From: Chlorophyllum brunneum
Taxonomy: Eukaryota > Basidiomycota > Agaricomycetes > Agaricales > Agaricaceae
Direction: 5' to 3'
NCBI GenBank assembly: GCA_963576785.1
Contig: OY756139.1
Coordinates: 1,922,001 to 1,986,000 of the forward strand
Length of the DNA stretch: 64,000 nucleotides
The notes beneath the pieces were generated by a model. It saw only the letters and a program-made list of their open reading frames with translations. It ran no database searches and was not told where the DNA came from. The translations under genes were made by a program, and so were the position numbers. Numbering within the stretch: the first letter of the stretch is position 1; the number at the start of each line of letters is the position of its first letter. Shown one piece after another: positions 34,801-46,067 of this stretch.

Positions 34801-35667
34801 TACGCAGCGACGGACGCAAGTCTGCCACTGGTTGGGGACTTCCAGGCAGTTTCTGCTGCCCATGTTTATAGGGGGACACGCTTGCTTCGTGCAACGCGTC
34901 ACCCAGCTGGCAAGGTTACAGCCCCAGATGCTGAACTTTTCACCATTCGTATGGCCTTGGGAACTGCTGCGGCGGTCTCTGAGGCTGTACACATTGCGGT
35001 CTTTACGGACTCGATTGGTTCTGCCAAGCGAGCTCTTGACCCATCCGTGCACTCTGGCCAGGGACACTCCCTGGCTGTGTGTCGTCTCCTGTTGGAGTGG
35101 TTTGGGGATCGTCCCGACCGCTCCCTCACTTTCTGGGCCGTTCTGTCTTCAGCGAAATGGTCCATTCATCATGATGTGCATGTATTTGCCACCGATTTAC
35201 GAGTTGCCAATGGGCGTTGTCCAGCGACATCTATTGACTCGCTGCGTAAAATCAACGTAGCAACCATTCAGAAGGCCTGGAAAGTCACTTTCCAGGACTC
35301 CTCTTATCGCGGTTCAAACTTCCTTGCTCTCAAGGATAGTAAGAACAGAGTTGTACAGCCAACGTACCTCCGTGGGGGTTCTTGGCTTCCTTCTTTTCCC
35401 TCTCAGTCTATTGCGATGAGAGTGAACCGTGCCATCCTCGGGCACGCTCCAACTGGCGAGTATCGCTCCCAGTTCCATCCTCTAGAGCCTGTTGGCTGCG
35501 AGTGTGGGGCTCCTTTGGAGACTCGCACTCATATCTTGTGCTCTTGTCCTTTGTACAAGAGACGTCGTGGCCTGCTGGTCTCTATTGACCAGCTGGTAGG
35601 TTTTCTTAAACGCAACCCATCTGCGTTCGCGTTTAAGGCCAACATACCGCTTGCAGGAGTTGGATAA
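31795..35667 (+). pseudogene. LINE A1 ORF2 (endonuclease-RT-RNase H), stops only
   Basis: The ATG at 31795 overlaps the ORF1 stop (ATGAATAG). Length 3873 bases, 1290 aa nominal, with no net indel. Codon 9 is TGA and there is a TAG near 33913 (CAG to TAG). Endonuclease: QEPPWRF near 41, GGDFNCHSELWDP near 155, SDHVPL near 236. RT: GPDHVTW near 460, motif A FDIAQFF near 590, motif B GVGQGSS near 648, YVDD near 684, all intact. RNase H: TDAS near 1004, DAELF near 1045, FTDS near 1069. C-terminal CECGAPLE...HILCSC near 1233-1250. In this class ORF2 nicks the target and copies the RNA in place. Confidence 0.92.
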
Positions 35668-35941
35668 CGCGGCGCGACCCCTGCTAGCTTCCCACGTCTC
35701 CGACGTGTGTAGAAGTTAATTGCGAATTGACGCATACTCTCCTTAGGGAGGGGAGGCAAGGGGTCGCTCTATATATTTGGTCTAGGATTCACGCGTCCGT
35801 GTGTGTTTCCGCGACTGTTCACCCAGATCGCCTGTCGGCAGTCTAGTTCGGCCAGGGGAGAGCCTATCTTCGTATACCTTTCATTGTAGCCTACATGTCA
35901 CAGTAGATACAGGTGGACTGCGATCGAGCACCACCTTAAAC

Positions 35942-35972
<31 letters not shown>

Positions 35973-35973
<1 letters not shown>

Positions 35974-36131
35974 GTCTTGTGCAACAGTACTTATGCTTGG
36001 TAGGGCGTAGCTACTCTTTCTTCATAGATACCCACTAGTTTACACTTTTGTATTCCGGCTGTGGGCTGTGTTCGAGTGCCACATAATAAATTGGCCTTAG
36101 GCCATGATTCAAAAAAAAAAAAAAAAAAAAA
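35973..36131 (+). mobile_element. LINE B 3' end fragment with poly-A
   Basis: Only the last part of the B 3' UTR is present (from GCAACAGTACTT), with AATAAA near 36083, the GGCCTTAGGCC hairpin and poly-A (36111-36131). Before A1 inserted it was probably fused directly to the LINE A fragment ending at 29712, as the 3' terminus of the B-M-A-B chain. Confidence 0.8.
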
Positions 36132-36168
36132 GACAATGTACTTGAGGTAGGACCATGTAACATGGTCC
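36132..36168 (-). mobile_element. LINE B fragment, antisense (37 bp)
   Basis: It matches the antisense of the B segment coding PDHVTWSHLKYI and contains the interrupted palindrome GGACCATGTAACATGGTCC (9-bp arms). It separates the B poly-A at 36131 from the poly-T of the next antisense A. Confidence 0.75.
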
Positions 36169-36771
36169 TTTTTTTTTTTTTTTTTAAATCATCATATTTA
36201 AGGTGGTGCACAATCGCAGTCCACCTGTATCTACTATGACATGTAGGCTACAAAGAGGGTAGTATACGAAGATGGGCTCTCCCCTGGCCGAACTAGACTG
36301 CTGACAGGTGGTCTAGGTGAATGGTCATGGAAACATGCACGAGCATGCAAATCCTAGACCAGATAAGCAAGCGACCCCTAGCCTCCCCTCCCTAGGGAGA
36401 GTATGCGTCAATTTGCAATTAACTTCTACACATGTCGGAGACATGGGAAGCTAGCAGGGGTCGCACTGCATTATCCAACTCCCGCAAATGGTGTGTTGGT
36501 CTTAAATGCAAACGCAGAAGGATTACACTTAAGGAAACTAACCAGCTGGTCAAGGGAGACCGGCAGGCCACGACGTCTCTTGTACAATGGACAAGAGCAC
36601 AAGATGTGAGTGCGAGTCTCCAGAGGAGCCCCACACTCACAGCCAATAGGCTCTAGAGGATGAAACTGGGAGCAGTACTTGCCAGTTGGAGCATGCCCGA
36701 GAATGGCATGATTTGCTCTCGTCGCGATGGACTGAGAGGGAAAGAAAGGAAGCCAAGAACCTCCATGGAGG
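36169..36771 (-). mobile_element. LINE A, antisense, 3' part (host of the 36772 insertion)
   Basis: Poly-T (36169-36185), antisense A 3' UTR and ORF2 C-terminus with stop TAA at 36471-36473. It is cut at the palindrome AACCTCCATGGAGG (36758-36771), which reappears at 46054-46067 after the inserted LINE B, and A then continues to 46486. The Cys/His motif region is readable on the minus strand. Confidence 0.87.
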
Positions 36772-37464
36772 TTCTCATCTCCCGATGCATCAAGGACTTT
36801 TCCTTATTGGGATACATCTCTGCAGGGTACTTCGGATCATGTTCCATTGACTGTCACCCTTCCCATCACCCCCGTTGACGTCGGGGTTGTCAAATCTGTC
36901 CTACCAAAGGGCTCCAATGAAGAGGAGGCCTTTCTGGAACACGTCATCGATGAGGTGACTGATCTGTCTGATCGTCCCTCTCCGGAATCCCTGGATCAAG
37001 TGGATGCCTTGGCTTTGGCCGTGGCTGAAGCCTTCTCCGATGCATGGACCCACCACTCGAAGGAGATCCGGATTACTCACCGCACTCGTCCCTGGTGGGA
37101 CAAGGCGTGCTCTACCTCCTTCTCCAGGTACCAGGACTCTCATAGTCGTGGTGACTGGGGGGACTTTAGGCGAGCTCGTACAGCTGCCAAACGACAGTTC
37201 TTTGATTCTAAAATTGAAGACATCGCTTCCACTAACAAACGGCCATGGGACCTTATGGAATGGGTCAAGGCACGCAAGTTACCTCCCTGCGAGGCCATCC
37301 AGTTCAATGGACGACCTTGTCATGGCATGGACTCCCTCTGGGATGCCCTCCACTCAATGTACAACTCCGCTGCTGATCGGTGGTGTGATACGTCTGTTCT
37401 TGACCCCCTCTCAGACCTTCCAGTCTGGGAGTGGGCCCCCTTCTCGGTGCTGGAACTCAAGGAG
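36772..37464 (+). pseudogene. LINE B ORF2 fragment (late endonuclease to pre-RT)
   Basis: The open frame codes for the end of the endonuclease (PVDVGVVKSVLP) and the linker through FFDSKIEDIASTNKRPWDLMEW to VLELKE. It stops at the LINE A insertion; the target duplication GGAACTCAAGGAG is at 37452-37464. The frame continues at 42308. Confidence 0.85.
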
Positions 37465-38599
37465 GTGCCGCCAAGCCAGGGAACAAGAGAACGTTCTCTG
37501 CGGTGGCTAAGGAGCCTGTCCCCCAACCAAAAGGAAAGGGGAAGGCAACTACGGCATCGGGGACTGTTGTGCAGCTTGCACAGATGTTCCCTTCGCTTCC
37601 TCCGGACAGGATTCTCACCATGGGCGAGCAAGCCTCTCCTCCCAAGTCCAAAGCCTCTAAGAAGAGGCCCAGGATGACCACCGCTGGCCCCTCAAGGTGC
37701 CAGTTGATCGTTGACTTTGAGGCTACCCCCGAAGTCTCCTCTTTCCACCTCGAGACCATGGTTAACCATGGTTTTGTGGACTCACGCCTTCATATTCGAG
37801 TAGAGTCTACCTCTGCTGAGTATGGGGGATTTGCTCTGTGTACCAACGCTGTTCCCACCCCTGCTGACCTTGCGGTCGCTAGGACGTGGATCTCGAAGGC
37901 TGTCCCTCAGGGAACTGTTTTTACAGTGGGCCTTCCTCAGTCGAAGTCCTATCTCAAGGTCATCGACGTCCCTTTCTTCAGGATTGGCGAGACTCGCTGG
38001 TCCTTGTTTGAGATCGAACAGATCATGAAGCGCACTGCATTTTCCGATCTCTTCATGTTAACGGGACCCCCTGTATTTCGAGGAACTCTGAGGCATCTGA
38101 TACTGCTACAGTGTACTTCAACATTCATGACTCTCAGAAGGGTCAATGGGCGAACCTCCTCTTGAGGAAGTTGCTCCATATCGGTGGATATGCCTGTCCC
38201 ATTAGGCCATCCACAGCCTCTCCGGGGGTGTCTCTGTGCAAGCATTGCTTCCACTAGGGCCACCCCATTCAATTCTGCAAGGCGCAGGCCTTGAAATGCC
38301 CAACATGTGGTGGTCCTCATCGCGAGGAACATCACCAAACTCTCTGTGGGCGCTGCAAGGGTAATTCCAGCATGCAGCCCCCCATCCCACCTACACCGGC
38401 GGATGAGCCCTATCCTCATATGCCGCGTTGTCTCAACTGCTGGGGTCCCCACCATACGACCTCGAAAAAGTGTAAATTTTTTGATGCTCGGTTTGAACCC
38501 GAGAAGATCAAGAAGTTCTATTGCGAGGTGAGTAACAACCATCTTTGGCGGCGATCTCCCCTCACCAACCCTCGTACTCTACAGCTTGCCAATGAATAG
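37465..38599 (+). pseudogene. LINE A ORF1 C-terminal fragment
   Basis: It begins within the A ORF1 region KPGNKRTFSAVAKEP and reaches the normal stop (TAG 38597-38599), with frame breaks near 38075 and a TAG near 38258 inside the first knuckle (the W codon of CFHWGH became TAG). The later knuckles CPTCGGPHREEHH and CLNCWGPHHTTSKKC are readable. Confidence 0.85.
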
Positions 38600-41500
38600 G
38601 CGACCTCTAGAACTACGTAGTATTCGTTTGTACCAACAAAATCTGAACAAGAATTATGATTTATTGGACACTTTGCTTGAGGATCTCAAAGGTCACTTTG
38701 ATGTTCTCTTTATTCAGGAACCTCCCTGGCGGTTCATTAGATCTGCTCCCTCCACAACTTCTGTTGAGGGGGACGACGTTATTGGTGCCCCCAAGCACCC
38801 CGAGTGGCTGTGCATGGTTCGGGCCCTGAAGCCTGGCTCTGACCCGCGGGTTATGACATTTGTCCATAACTGGTTGGCTTCTCTGAGACTGTCCTATCGG
38901 ACGGATCTCATCATGGTTCTCTCCCTCTTTCTGGGGGGGAGACACTGAATCTCATGAACATTTACTCTGATTCGGAGCACAGGGCAATTCAGTTCCTAGC
39001 GGTCCGGGCTGCTACATTGCCCAAGCATGTCTATATGGGTGGCGATTTCAATTGCCATTCTGAGCTTTGGGACCCTAATTATGGCTCCCACTCAGGCACC
39101 TCGCAGTCTCTGATCTCCATCAGGACAGACATCGGTCTAGACCTCGCCCTTCCGGTCAAGCTTGGGCCTACTCACATTCCACACAATGAGGATCTTCGAC
39201 CTTCAGTCATTGACCTTGCATTTGTTCCATCAGACCTGTCTATCTCCCATAGACCGAGGTTGGACTATTCCCTTAGGGGTCCATCAGACCACGTTCCACT
39301 GGTTCTGACATTGCCAGTCACTCCCACGATAGTGGAGACTCACAGGAAAACCCTGCCGCATGATGGTGGCAAAGAGGTGGCGCTCTTCCTTACTGATATT
39401 ATCCGGGACCTCCGGGAAGTAGCTAGACTTCTGGAACCTGCTACTACTGATGAGGTTGAAGCTGCGGTTCATGCCGTGGCAGAGGCCTTCTCCACTGCGT
39501 GGGAAGCCCATGCAGTGGACATCATGATCACTCGCTACTCTAAACCCTGGTAGAACCAGGAGTGCTGCGAAACTTTCGGGAGATATCGTGAGACTCGTTC
39601 CCACAATGACTAGATGTGCTAAGAAGCGCGCCAAGCACAACTTCTTTGATGCTCGCATCGAGGAGATTGCTTCTACGAACAAGCGACTGTGGGACCTTAT
39701 GGAATGGGTCCAAAAGCGGAAGCTTCCACCCTGCGAGGCTATCCAGTACAATGGAGAGCCATGTCATGCACTCCCGGATCTCTGGGATGCGCTCCACAAT
39801 ACCTACAACTTGGCCTCTGGCCAAGCTGTGGACATTTCTGTTCTTGATCCACTGCCAAGCCTTACGGCTCGGGAGTGGGTCCACTTTTCAGCCTTAGAGC
39901 TGATGGACGCCCTTAGCACATGCTCGGGCGTGTCCGCCCTAGGGCCGGACCATGTAACGTGGACCCACCTCAAGGAGATCACTGAGGACCCCGAAGTCCT
40001 TCGGCTATTCATCGGGATAGCCAATGCCTGCATGAGTGTGGGTCATTGGCCGTCCCATTCAAGGAAAGCTTGTCGGTTATCATACCGAAGCCGGGCAAGC
40101 CATCCTACCCAACACCCAAGGCGTTCAGGCCCATTGTGCTCCTGAACACCTTCGGTAAACTCATTGAGAAGATAATCTCGAATCACCTCCAGTTTGACTC
40201 AGTCAAGCATGGAGTTTTTCATCCGAATCAGCTCGGTGGTATCCGTCAGAGGTCCACTGATGATGCTGGGATACTCCTAACCCACATCGTTTGCGCGGGG
40301 TGGGCCAAGGGCCTCAAGACTAGCATTGTCGCTTTTGACATCACTCAGTTCTTTCCTTTGCTCAACCACAGTATGTTGTTGGCAATTCTACGGAAGCAAG
40401 GTTTTGACCCCTGTGTGGGCAGATTTTTTGCCTCTTATTTGGTTGGCCGCTCTACACAGTATGCGTGGGGGGACCACAAGTCTGATCTCAGGCAGGCGGA
40501 CGTTGGGGTAGGCCAGGGCTCTTCGCTCTCTCATACGTCAACGATGGCCTTGCCATCGCCGAAGCTAAAACTTGGGAACCTAATCTGGTGTGCCTTAAAG
40601 AGGCGTACCAGATTATCTATTGCCTGACTACTTCGTTTGGGCTTGCCGTCGAGCACGACAAGTCTGAAGTTTTTCATTTCTCCCATAAACGGGGAGATGA
40701 CAACCCACTGCTGGATTTGGGGTATGCCCCCCATACTGGCGATACTCTGCTTCACCCTAAGACCCATTGGAGGTACTTAGGTTTTTTCTTTGATTGCGCT
40801 CTTATGTTTAAAGAGCATGTTCGGCATTACGCTACCAAGTCCCTGTCCACGGTCAAGGCCATGGGCATGCTTGGTAACTCTTCGCGAGGTCTTCTTCCTG
40901 CTCAGAAGAGGACTCTGTACCGCTCGTGTGTAGTGCCTATTGTTACGTATGGGTTTCGACTCTGGTTTTATGGGGACTTATAAAACGTATGACGCCTCGC
41001 TCCGTGGAAACCCTGCGGGTTGTCAGGTGGATTTGCTCAACGATACCCTCCATGGGTATCATGAGGATAGACAGGTTGTCTACGCAGCGACAGATGCAAG
41101 TCTGCCACTGGTTGGAGACTTCCAGGCAGTTTCTGCTGCCCACGTTTATAGGGGGACACGTTTGCTTCGTGCAATGCGTCACCCAGCTGGCAAGGTTACA
41201 GCCCCAGATGCTGAACTTTTCGCCATTCATATCACCCAGCTGGCAAGGTTACAGCCCCAGATGCTGAACCTTTCGCCATTCGTATGGCCTTGGGAACTGC
41301 TGCAGCAGTCTCTGAGGCTGTACACATTGTGGTCTTCACGGACTCAATTGGATCTGCCAAGCGAGCTCTTGACCCGTCCGTACACTCTGGCCAGGGACAC
41401 TCCCTGGCTGTGTGTCGTCTCTTGTTGGAGTGGTTCAGGAATTGTCCTGACCGCTCCCTCACTTTCTGGTCTGTTCCATCATCAGCGAGATGGTCCATTC

Positions 41501-42000
41501 ATCAGGATGTGCATGTATTTGCCACCGATCTACGGGTTGCCGCTGGACGTCGTCCGGCAACATCTATTGATTTGCTGCGTAAGGTCAACGCAGCAACCAT
41601 TCAGAAGGCCTGGAAAGTCACCTTCCAGGACTCCTCTTATTGCGGTTCGAACTTCCTTGTTCTCAAGGACAGTAAGAACAAAGTTTTACAGCCAACATAC
41701 CTCCATGGGGGTTCTTGGCTTCCTTCTTTTCCCTCTCAGTCTATCGTGACAAGGGCGAACCGTGCCATCCTCGGGCACACTCCAACCAGCAAGTATCGCT
41801 CCCGGTTCCATCCTTTAGAGCCTGTTGGCTGCGAGTGTGGGGCTCCTCTGGAAACCCACACTCATATCTTGTGCTCTTGTCCATTGTACAAGAGGCGTCA
41901 TGGCCTGCCAGTCTCTCTTGACCAGCTGGTTAATTTTCTTAAACGCAATCCTTCTGCGTTCGCGTTTAGGGCCAACATACCACTTGTGGGAGTTGGATAA
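38592..42000 (+). pseudogene. LINE A ORF2, deleted and duplicated
   Basis: Starts at ATG 38592, overlapping ORF1 by 8 bases. The endonuclease (IQEPPWRF, GGDFNCHSELWDP, SDHVPL) is present; a W codon became TAG near 39550. RT has lost the stretch between motif B and motif C, keeping a YVND motif near 40540. After the 40973 deletion RNase H follows, with the 53-bp duplication shifting its frame. The C-terminus with CECGAPLETHTHILCSC and TAA (41998-42000) is intact. Confidence 0.87.
41179..41284 (+). repeat. 53-bp tandem duplication in LINE A RNase H
   Basis: The unit starting TCACCCAGCTGGCAAGG occurs at 41179 and again at 41232 with one or two differences. As 53 is not a multiple of three, it shifts the reading frame inside the RNase H domain. 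No other A copy in the window has it. Confidence 0.85.
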
Positions 42001-42307
42001 CGTGGCGCGACCACTGCTAACTTCCCACGCCTCTGGTGTGTGTAGAAGTTAATTGCGAATTGACGCATACTCTCCTTAGGGAGGGGAGGCAAGGGGTCGC
42101 TCCATATATTTGGTCTAGGATTCACATGTCCGTGCGTGTTTCCGCGACCGTTCACCCAGACCGCCTGTCGGCGGTCTGGTTCGGCCAAGGGAGAGCCTAT
42201 TTTCGTAAACTACTCTCTGTACTCTGCATGTCATAGTAGATACAGGTGGACTGCGATCACGCACCACCTTAAACATGTTGATATAAAAAAAAAAAAAAAA
42301 AAAAAAA

Positions 42308-44824
42308 GGAACTCAAGGAGGCTCTGTCCTCCTGTTCTAATACGTCCTCTCCAGGGCCGGACCATGTTACGTGGTCCCACCTTAAGTACATCATCATCGA
42401 TGAAGATTGTTTGATGGTGTTCCTGTGCTTGGCCAATGCCTGCCTCACGGTTGGGCACTGGCCTCGCAGTTTCAAGGAGTCGCTTTCGGTTATCATTCCA
42501 AAGCTGGGGAAGCCCTCCTACTCTACCCCCAAGGCATTCAGGCCAATTGTCCTCCTGAACACACTTGGTAAACTGGTTGAGAAAATGATTTCCAACCGCA
42601 TCCAGTTTGATACCATTAAGCATGACATCTTTCATCCCCATCAACTTGGAGGCATTCGCCAACGTTCCACTGAGGACGCCGGGTTGTTCCTTACCCACCT
42701 AGTTCACGCTGGGTGGGCTAAAGGTCTCAAGACGAGCATGGTTGCTTTCGACATCGCTCAGTTTTTCCCCTCTCTTAACCATGAGATGCTCATGGCTATT
42801 CTCGCCAAGCAGGGGTTCCCACCTAATGTGCAAACCTTTTTTGCTTCATACCTGGTGGGCCGTTCCACTGTTTACACATGGAACGGCTTCTCCTCTGATC
42901 CCCGGGGTGCAGACGTGGGCGTCGGACAGGGCTCTGCCATGTCCCCTGTCCTCTCTGGCCTCTATATCACGCCTCTCATGAAGGTTTTCGACTTGCGGAT
43001 CACTTCCCCTGGAAGTACTCTGCTGTCATACGTTAATGACGGTACCGTCATTGCCCAGGCTAAGACCTGGGACGAGAACTTGGATACCCTCAAGGGGGCG
43101 TACATCGTTCTCTTTAATCTTTTTGTAGCGTTTGCGCTTGTCATGGAGCATGACAAGTCCGAGCTCTTCCACTTCTCCAGAAAGCCTGGAGACATCAATC
43201 CCCCCCTTGACTTGGGCTTCGGTCCATTCACGGGGGACACTCCTCTACGCCCTAAGACCTATTGGAGGTATCTGGGCTTCTACTTCGATCATGCCCTGAT
43301 TTTTCAGGAGCATGTTCGACATTATTCTACCAAGGCCCTCTCCACTGTGAAAGCAATAGGGATGCTGGGTAACTCCTCCTGTGGTCTGACCCCCAAGCAG
43401 AAGCGGCTCCTCTTCAGGTCATGTGTCATGCCTATTGCGACGTATGGCTTCCGTCTGTGGTATTTTGATAAGGCTCAGTGTGGCCTCCTCAAATCCCTGA
43501 ACACTATGCAATGCAAGGCTGCGCTGTGGATTACCAGTGCGTTTCACACCTCCCCCTCTGGCGGTGCCAAAGCCCTGGCTGGCCTCATCCTCGTCCACCT
43601 CCATCTGAAGAAGTTGGCCTCAAGAGCGAACTACCGTCTCTCCACCCTCTCCAATACTCATCCTCTTCGATCCCTCCTTGATCGTCCGAACACCAAGGGT
43701 GCCCCCCTGCACCCCCTCTCCATCTCCCTCCTGTCTGACCATCTTGCCAGACAGGTCAAAGGTTCCCTTATGGAAGCCGCCTCCATGCTCCCATCTCTTA
43801 CTGAGCAGTTTGACCCCTGCGCTGCAGTGGCTCAGCCTGGTCACCGTCTCCTGGACCGCTTTGCGGCCCAGGTCTTCTTCCACGACTCTCCTTGTTCTCG
43901 TGACGAGAGGGCTGTACATATAAGGCATCTGAATGGCACCTTGGAACATGCCAATGCTGATCCCTGGGTTCTCACTGTGGCCACAGACGCCAGTCTACCG
44001 CTGCGGGGGGAACTCCAGGCAGTTTCTGCTGCCCATATCTACCGGTCAGGCCTGCATGTCTTCCAGACGAGACATGCGGCGGGTTGGGTGATGGCTCCGG
44101 ATGCGGAGCTGTACACTATCAGGATCGCAATTGGAAAGGCCACTGGCCTTCCTGACTGCGATTCCATTGTCCTGTTCACTGACTCCCTTGGTTCTGCCAA
44201 GAGAGCGGTGGACCCCTCCATTCACTCGGGTCAGGCTCATTTGCTTGCCGTGTATAGTGCTCTTATGGAGTGGTTCGAGGGTCACCCCGAACACTCCATT
44301 CATATCTGGCACACCTACTCTTCGGAGAAGTGGGCCATTCATGGTGCCATACATGAGTACTGCACCGAACTTCAGGTCGCTGCGGAGTCCCGTCTGCAAA
44401 CCTCCCTTGACTCCCTTCGTCAGAGGGTTGTCAAATCCTGCCAGGACGCCTGGATCACTCGATTCCAGGATCCTACTTACTCGGGTAGCCAGTTCATGGC
44501 TCTCGAAGGGCGCAATGGTAAGCCCCTCCAGCCCACTTACCTCCATGGAGGTTCATGGCTGCCTTTTGCTGCAGCGGAGTCCAACTCACTGTCCGCCCGC
44601 ATGTGTAGGGTTATACTCAACCATGTGCCTATTGGGGCCTATAGGTCTCGATTCTTCCAGGACGAACCATTTTGGTGTCCATGTGGGGCTCCTTTCGAGT
44701 CTTGCATGCATATTCTTACCAACTGCAGTCGGTTTGATACCTCTCGGGTGTCCCTGCCATGCCGGGTGCCCTTGTCAAGTTCTTGAAAGCGAACCCTCAG
44801 GCATTCGCTTTCCCATCCGTTCCC
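42308..44824 (+). pseudogene. LINE B ORF2 fragment (RT to C-terminus), long open stretch
   Basis: After the A insertion the B frame continues through GPDHVTWSHLKYI, FRPIVLLN, motif A (FDIAQFFPSLNH), motif B (VGVGQGSAMS), motif C (YVND, catalytic Asp lost), RNase H (TDAS, DAELY, FTDSLGSAK) to the Cys/His motif (CPCGAPFES). About 790 codons are open from 42411; the frame breaks only near 44747. M-A chimera #4 cuts the last codons. Confidence 0.88.
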
Positions 44825-45481
44825 CGCAACATGGCCGGATGTGACACCAATATGGGAGCCTGGGAACATGCTGGGCATTCTATGGGCACACGACGTCTCA
44901 AGACCCCCATCTCTGGGCCTCTAGGAGCTTTATTCCCTCAAGGGGCTCCATATGCGGGCAACCGGCGAGTATCGCTCCCGGTTTCATCCTCTAGAGCCTA
45001 TTGGCTGCGAGTGTGGGGCTCCTTTGGAGACTCGCACTCATATCTTGTGCTCTTGTCCTTTGTACAAGAGACGCTGTGGCCTGCCAGTCTCTATTGACCC
45101 ACTGGTAGGTTTCCTTAAGTGCAACCCTTCTGTGTTTGCATTTAAGTCCAACACACTGCCTGTGGGAGTTGGATAATGCGATGTGGCCCCCGCTAGCTCC
45201 CCACGTCTCTGATGTGTGTAGGAGTTAATTGCGAATTGACGCATACTCTCCCTAGGGAGGGGAGGCTAGGAGTCGCTCATTTTCTGGTCTGGGATTCATG
45301 CGTCCATGCGTGTTTCCATGGCCATTCACCCAGACTGCCTGTCGGTGGTCTAGTTCGGCCAGGGGAGAGCCTATCTTTGTATATCTTTACATTGTACCCT
45401 ACATGTCACAGTAGATACAGGTGGACTGCGATTGCGCACCACCTTAAACATGTTGAATTAAAAAAAAAAAAAAAAAAAAAA
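44825..45481 (+). mobile_element. M-A chimera #4: last 134 bases of M fused to the LINE A end
   Basis: Module M is represented by its final 134 bases (44825-44958, ending CTCCATATGCGGG). LINE A joins at CAACCGGCGAG, codes for the ORF2 C-terminus (44959-45176) and ends with the A 3' UTR and poly-A (to 45481). The host B sequence GCTTTCCCATCCGTTCCC (44807-44824) is duplicated at 45482-45498 with two mismatches. M is 5'-truncated here, as expected if reverse transcription passed from A into the 3' end of M and stopped early. Confidence 0.85.
44959..45176 (+). pseudogene. LINE A ORF2 C-terminal fragment
   Basis: It encodes TGEYRSRFHPLEPIGCECG through the Cys/His motif to VGVG and TAA at 45174-45176. 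Only substitutions are seen. The A 3' UTR follows to the tail. Confidence 0.8.
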
Positions 45482-46067
45482 GCTTTCCCATCCATTCCTC
45501 AGGGAATTGGATAACTGGCTTAGGGTAGGGGGGTTATTGTCCGGCACCAGAGAACTCCGGTGAAGACCCTTGGAGTTTTATGAATGGAGTTGTCCCCCTT
45601 GGTGACTAGGTGTGGTGAAGATGCCGATAGCCACACAAATGGTGCGGCCGATTACTCTGGCAAGGGAGACCATGGCTGGGGGGATGACTCTCAGTAAGAA
45701 GAACTCTGGGGGCTAGTAGCTAGACCAGTAACTGGGGGTTTCTATTGCTGGGCATTTGTGGTGAATTAATACTTACTGACTGGGCCTGGTCTCCGGACTG
45801 GGTCGCTGGTTGGGGGACCTCCCTGCCCACTCACCTCCTCTGGCATCCACTCCCCTCACCCTCCAGGCTCGGGAGTAGGATGCAACTCCTCCTACCGTTG
45901 GTTTTGGGCAATGGTACTTTTGCTTGGTAGGGCGTAGTTACCACTTTCTCCATAGATACTCGCTAGTCTACTTTTTGTATTCCGGCCATGGGCTGTGTTC
46001 AAGCACCACGTAATAAATTGGCCTTAGGCCATGATTTAAAAAAAAAAAAAAAAAACCTCCATGGAGG

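Larger units (their letters stand above)
29717..35972 (+). mobile_element. full-length LINE A, copy A1 (6256 bp)
   Basis: It starts CTTCTTGATTTGG, as does A2 at 59043, and ends in poly-A (35952-35972). The 5' UTR is about 120 bases, followed by ORF1, overlapping ORF2 and a 3' UTR of about 285 bases (35668-35951) with the AGGTGG/CCACCT hairpin before the tail. Flanks show an imperfect candidate duplication (TCTTGTTGCACA at 29705-29716, TCTTGTGCAACA at 35975-35986). Confidence 0.93.
37465..42307 (+). mobile_element. 5'-truncated LINE A with internal deletions
   Basis: Starts in the middle of ORF1, runs through ORF2 to the A 3' UTR and poly-A (42286-42307). Flanked by GGAACTCAAGGAG (37452-37464, 42308-42320). 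Internal losses: about 115 bp in RT at 40530, a larger deletion from after the RT core into pre-RNase H at about 40973, and a short deletion near 39612. A 53-bp tandem duplication lies at 41179-41284. Confidence 0.9.
36772..46053 (+). mobile_element. 5'-truncated LINE B, sense, carrying two nested insertions
   Basis: B begins in the endonuclease (RCIKDFSLLG, SDHVPL-like), is interrupted by LINE A (37465-42307) and by M-A chimera #4 (44825-45481), and ends with the B 3' UTR and poly-A (46037-46053). It lies between two copies of the 14-bp perfect palindrome AACCTCCATGGAGG (36758-36771, 46054-46067). The 3' UTR part at 45520-46036 has no gene. Confidence 0.88.

Noticed and set aside
36111..36185. 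Poly-A followed closely by poly-T as a terminator or hairpin element
   Set aside because: They are the tails of two oppositely oriented LINEs (B sense, A antisense) with 37 bases of LINE B between them.
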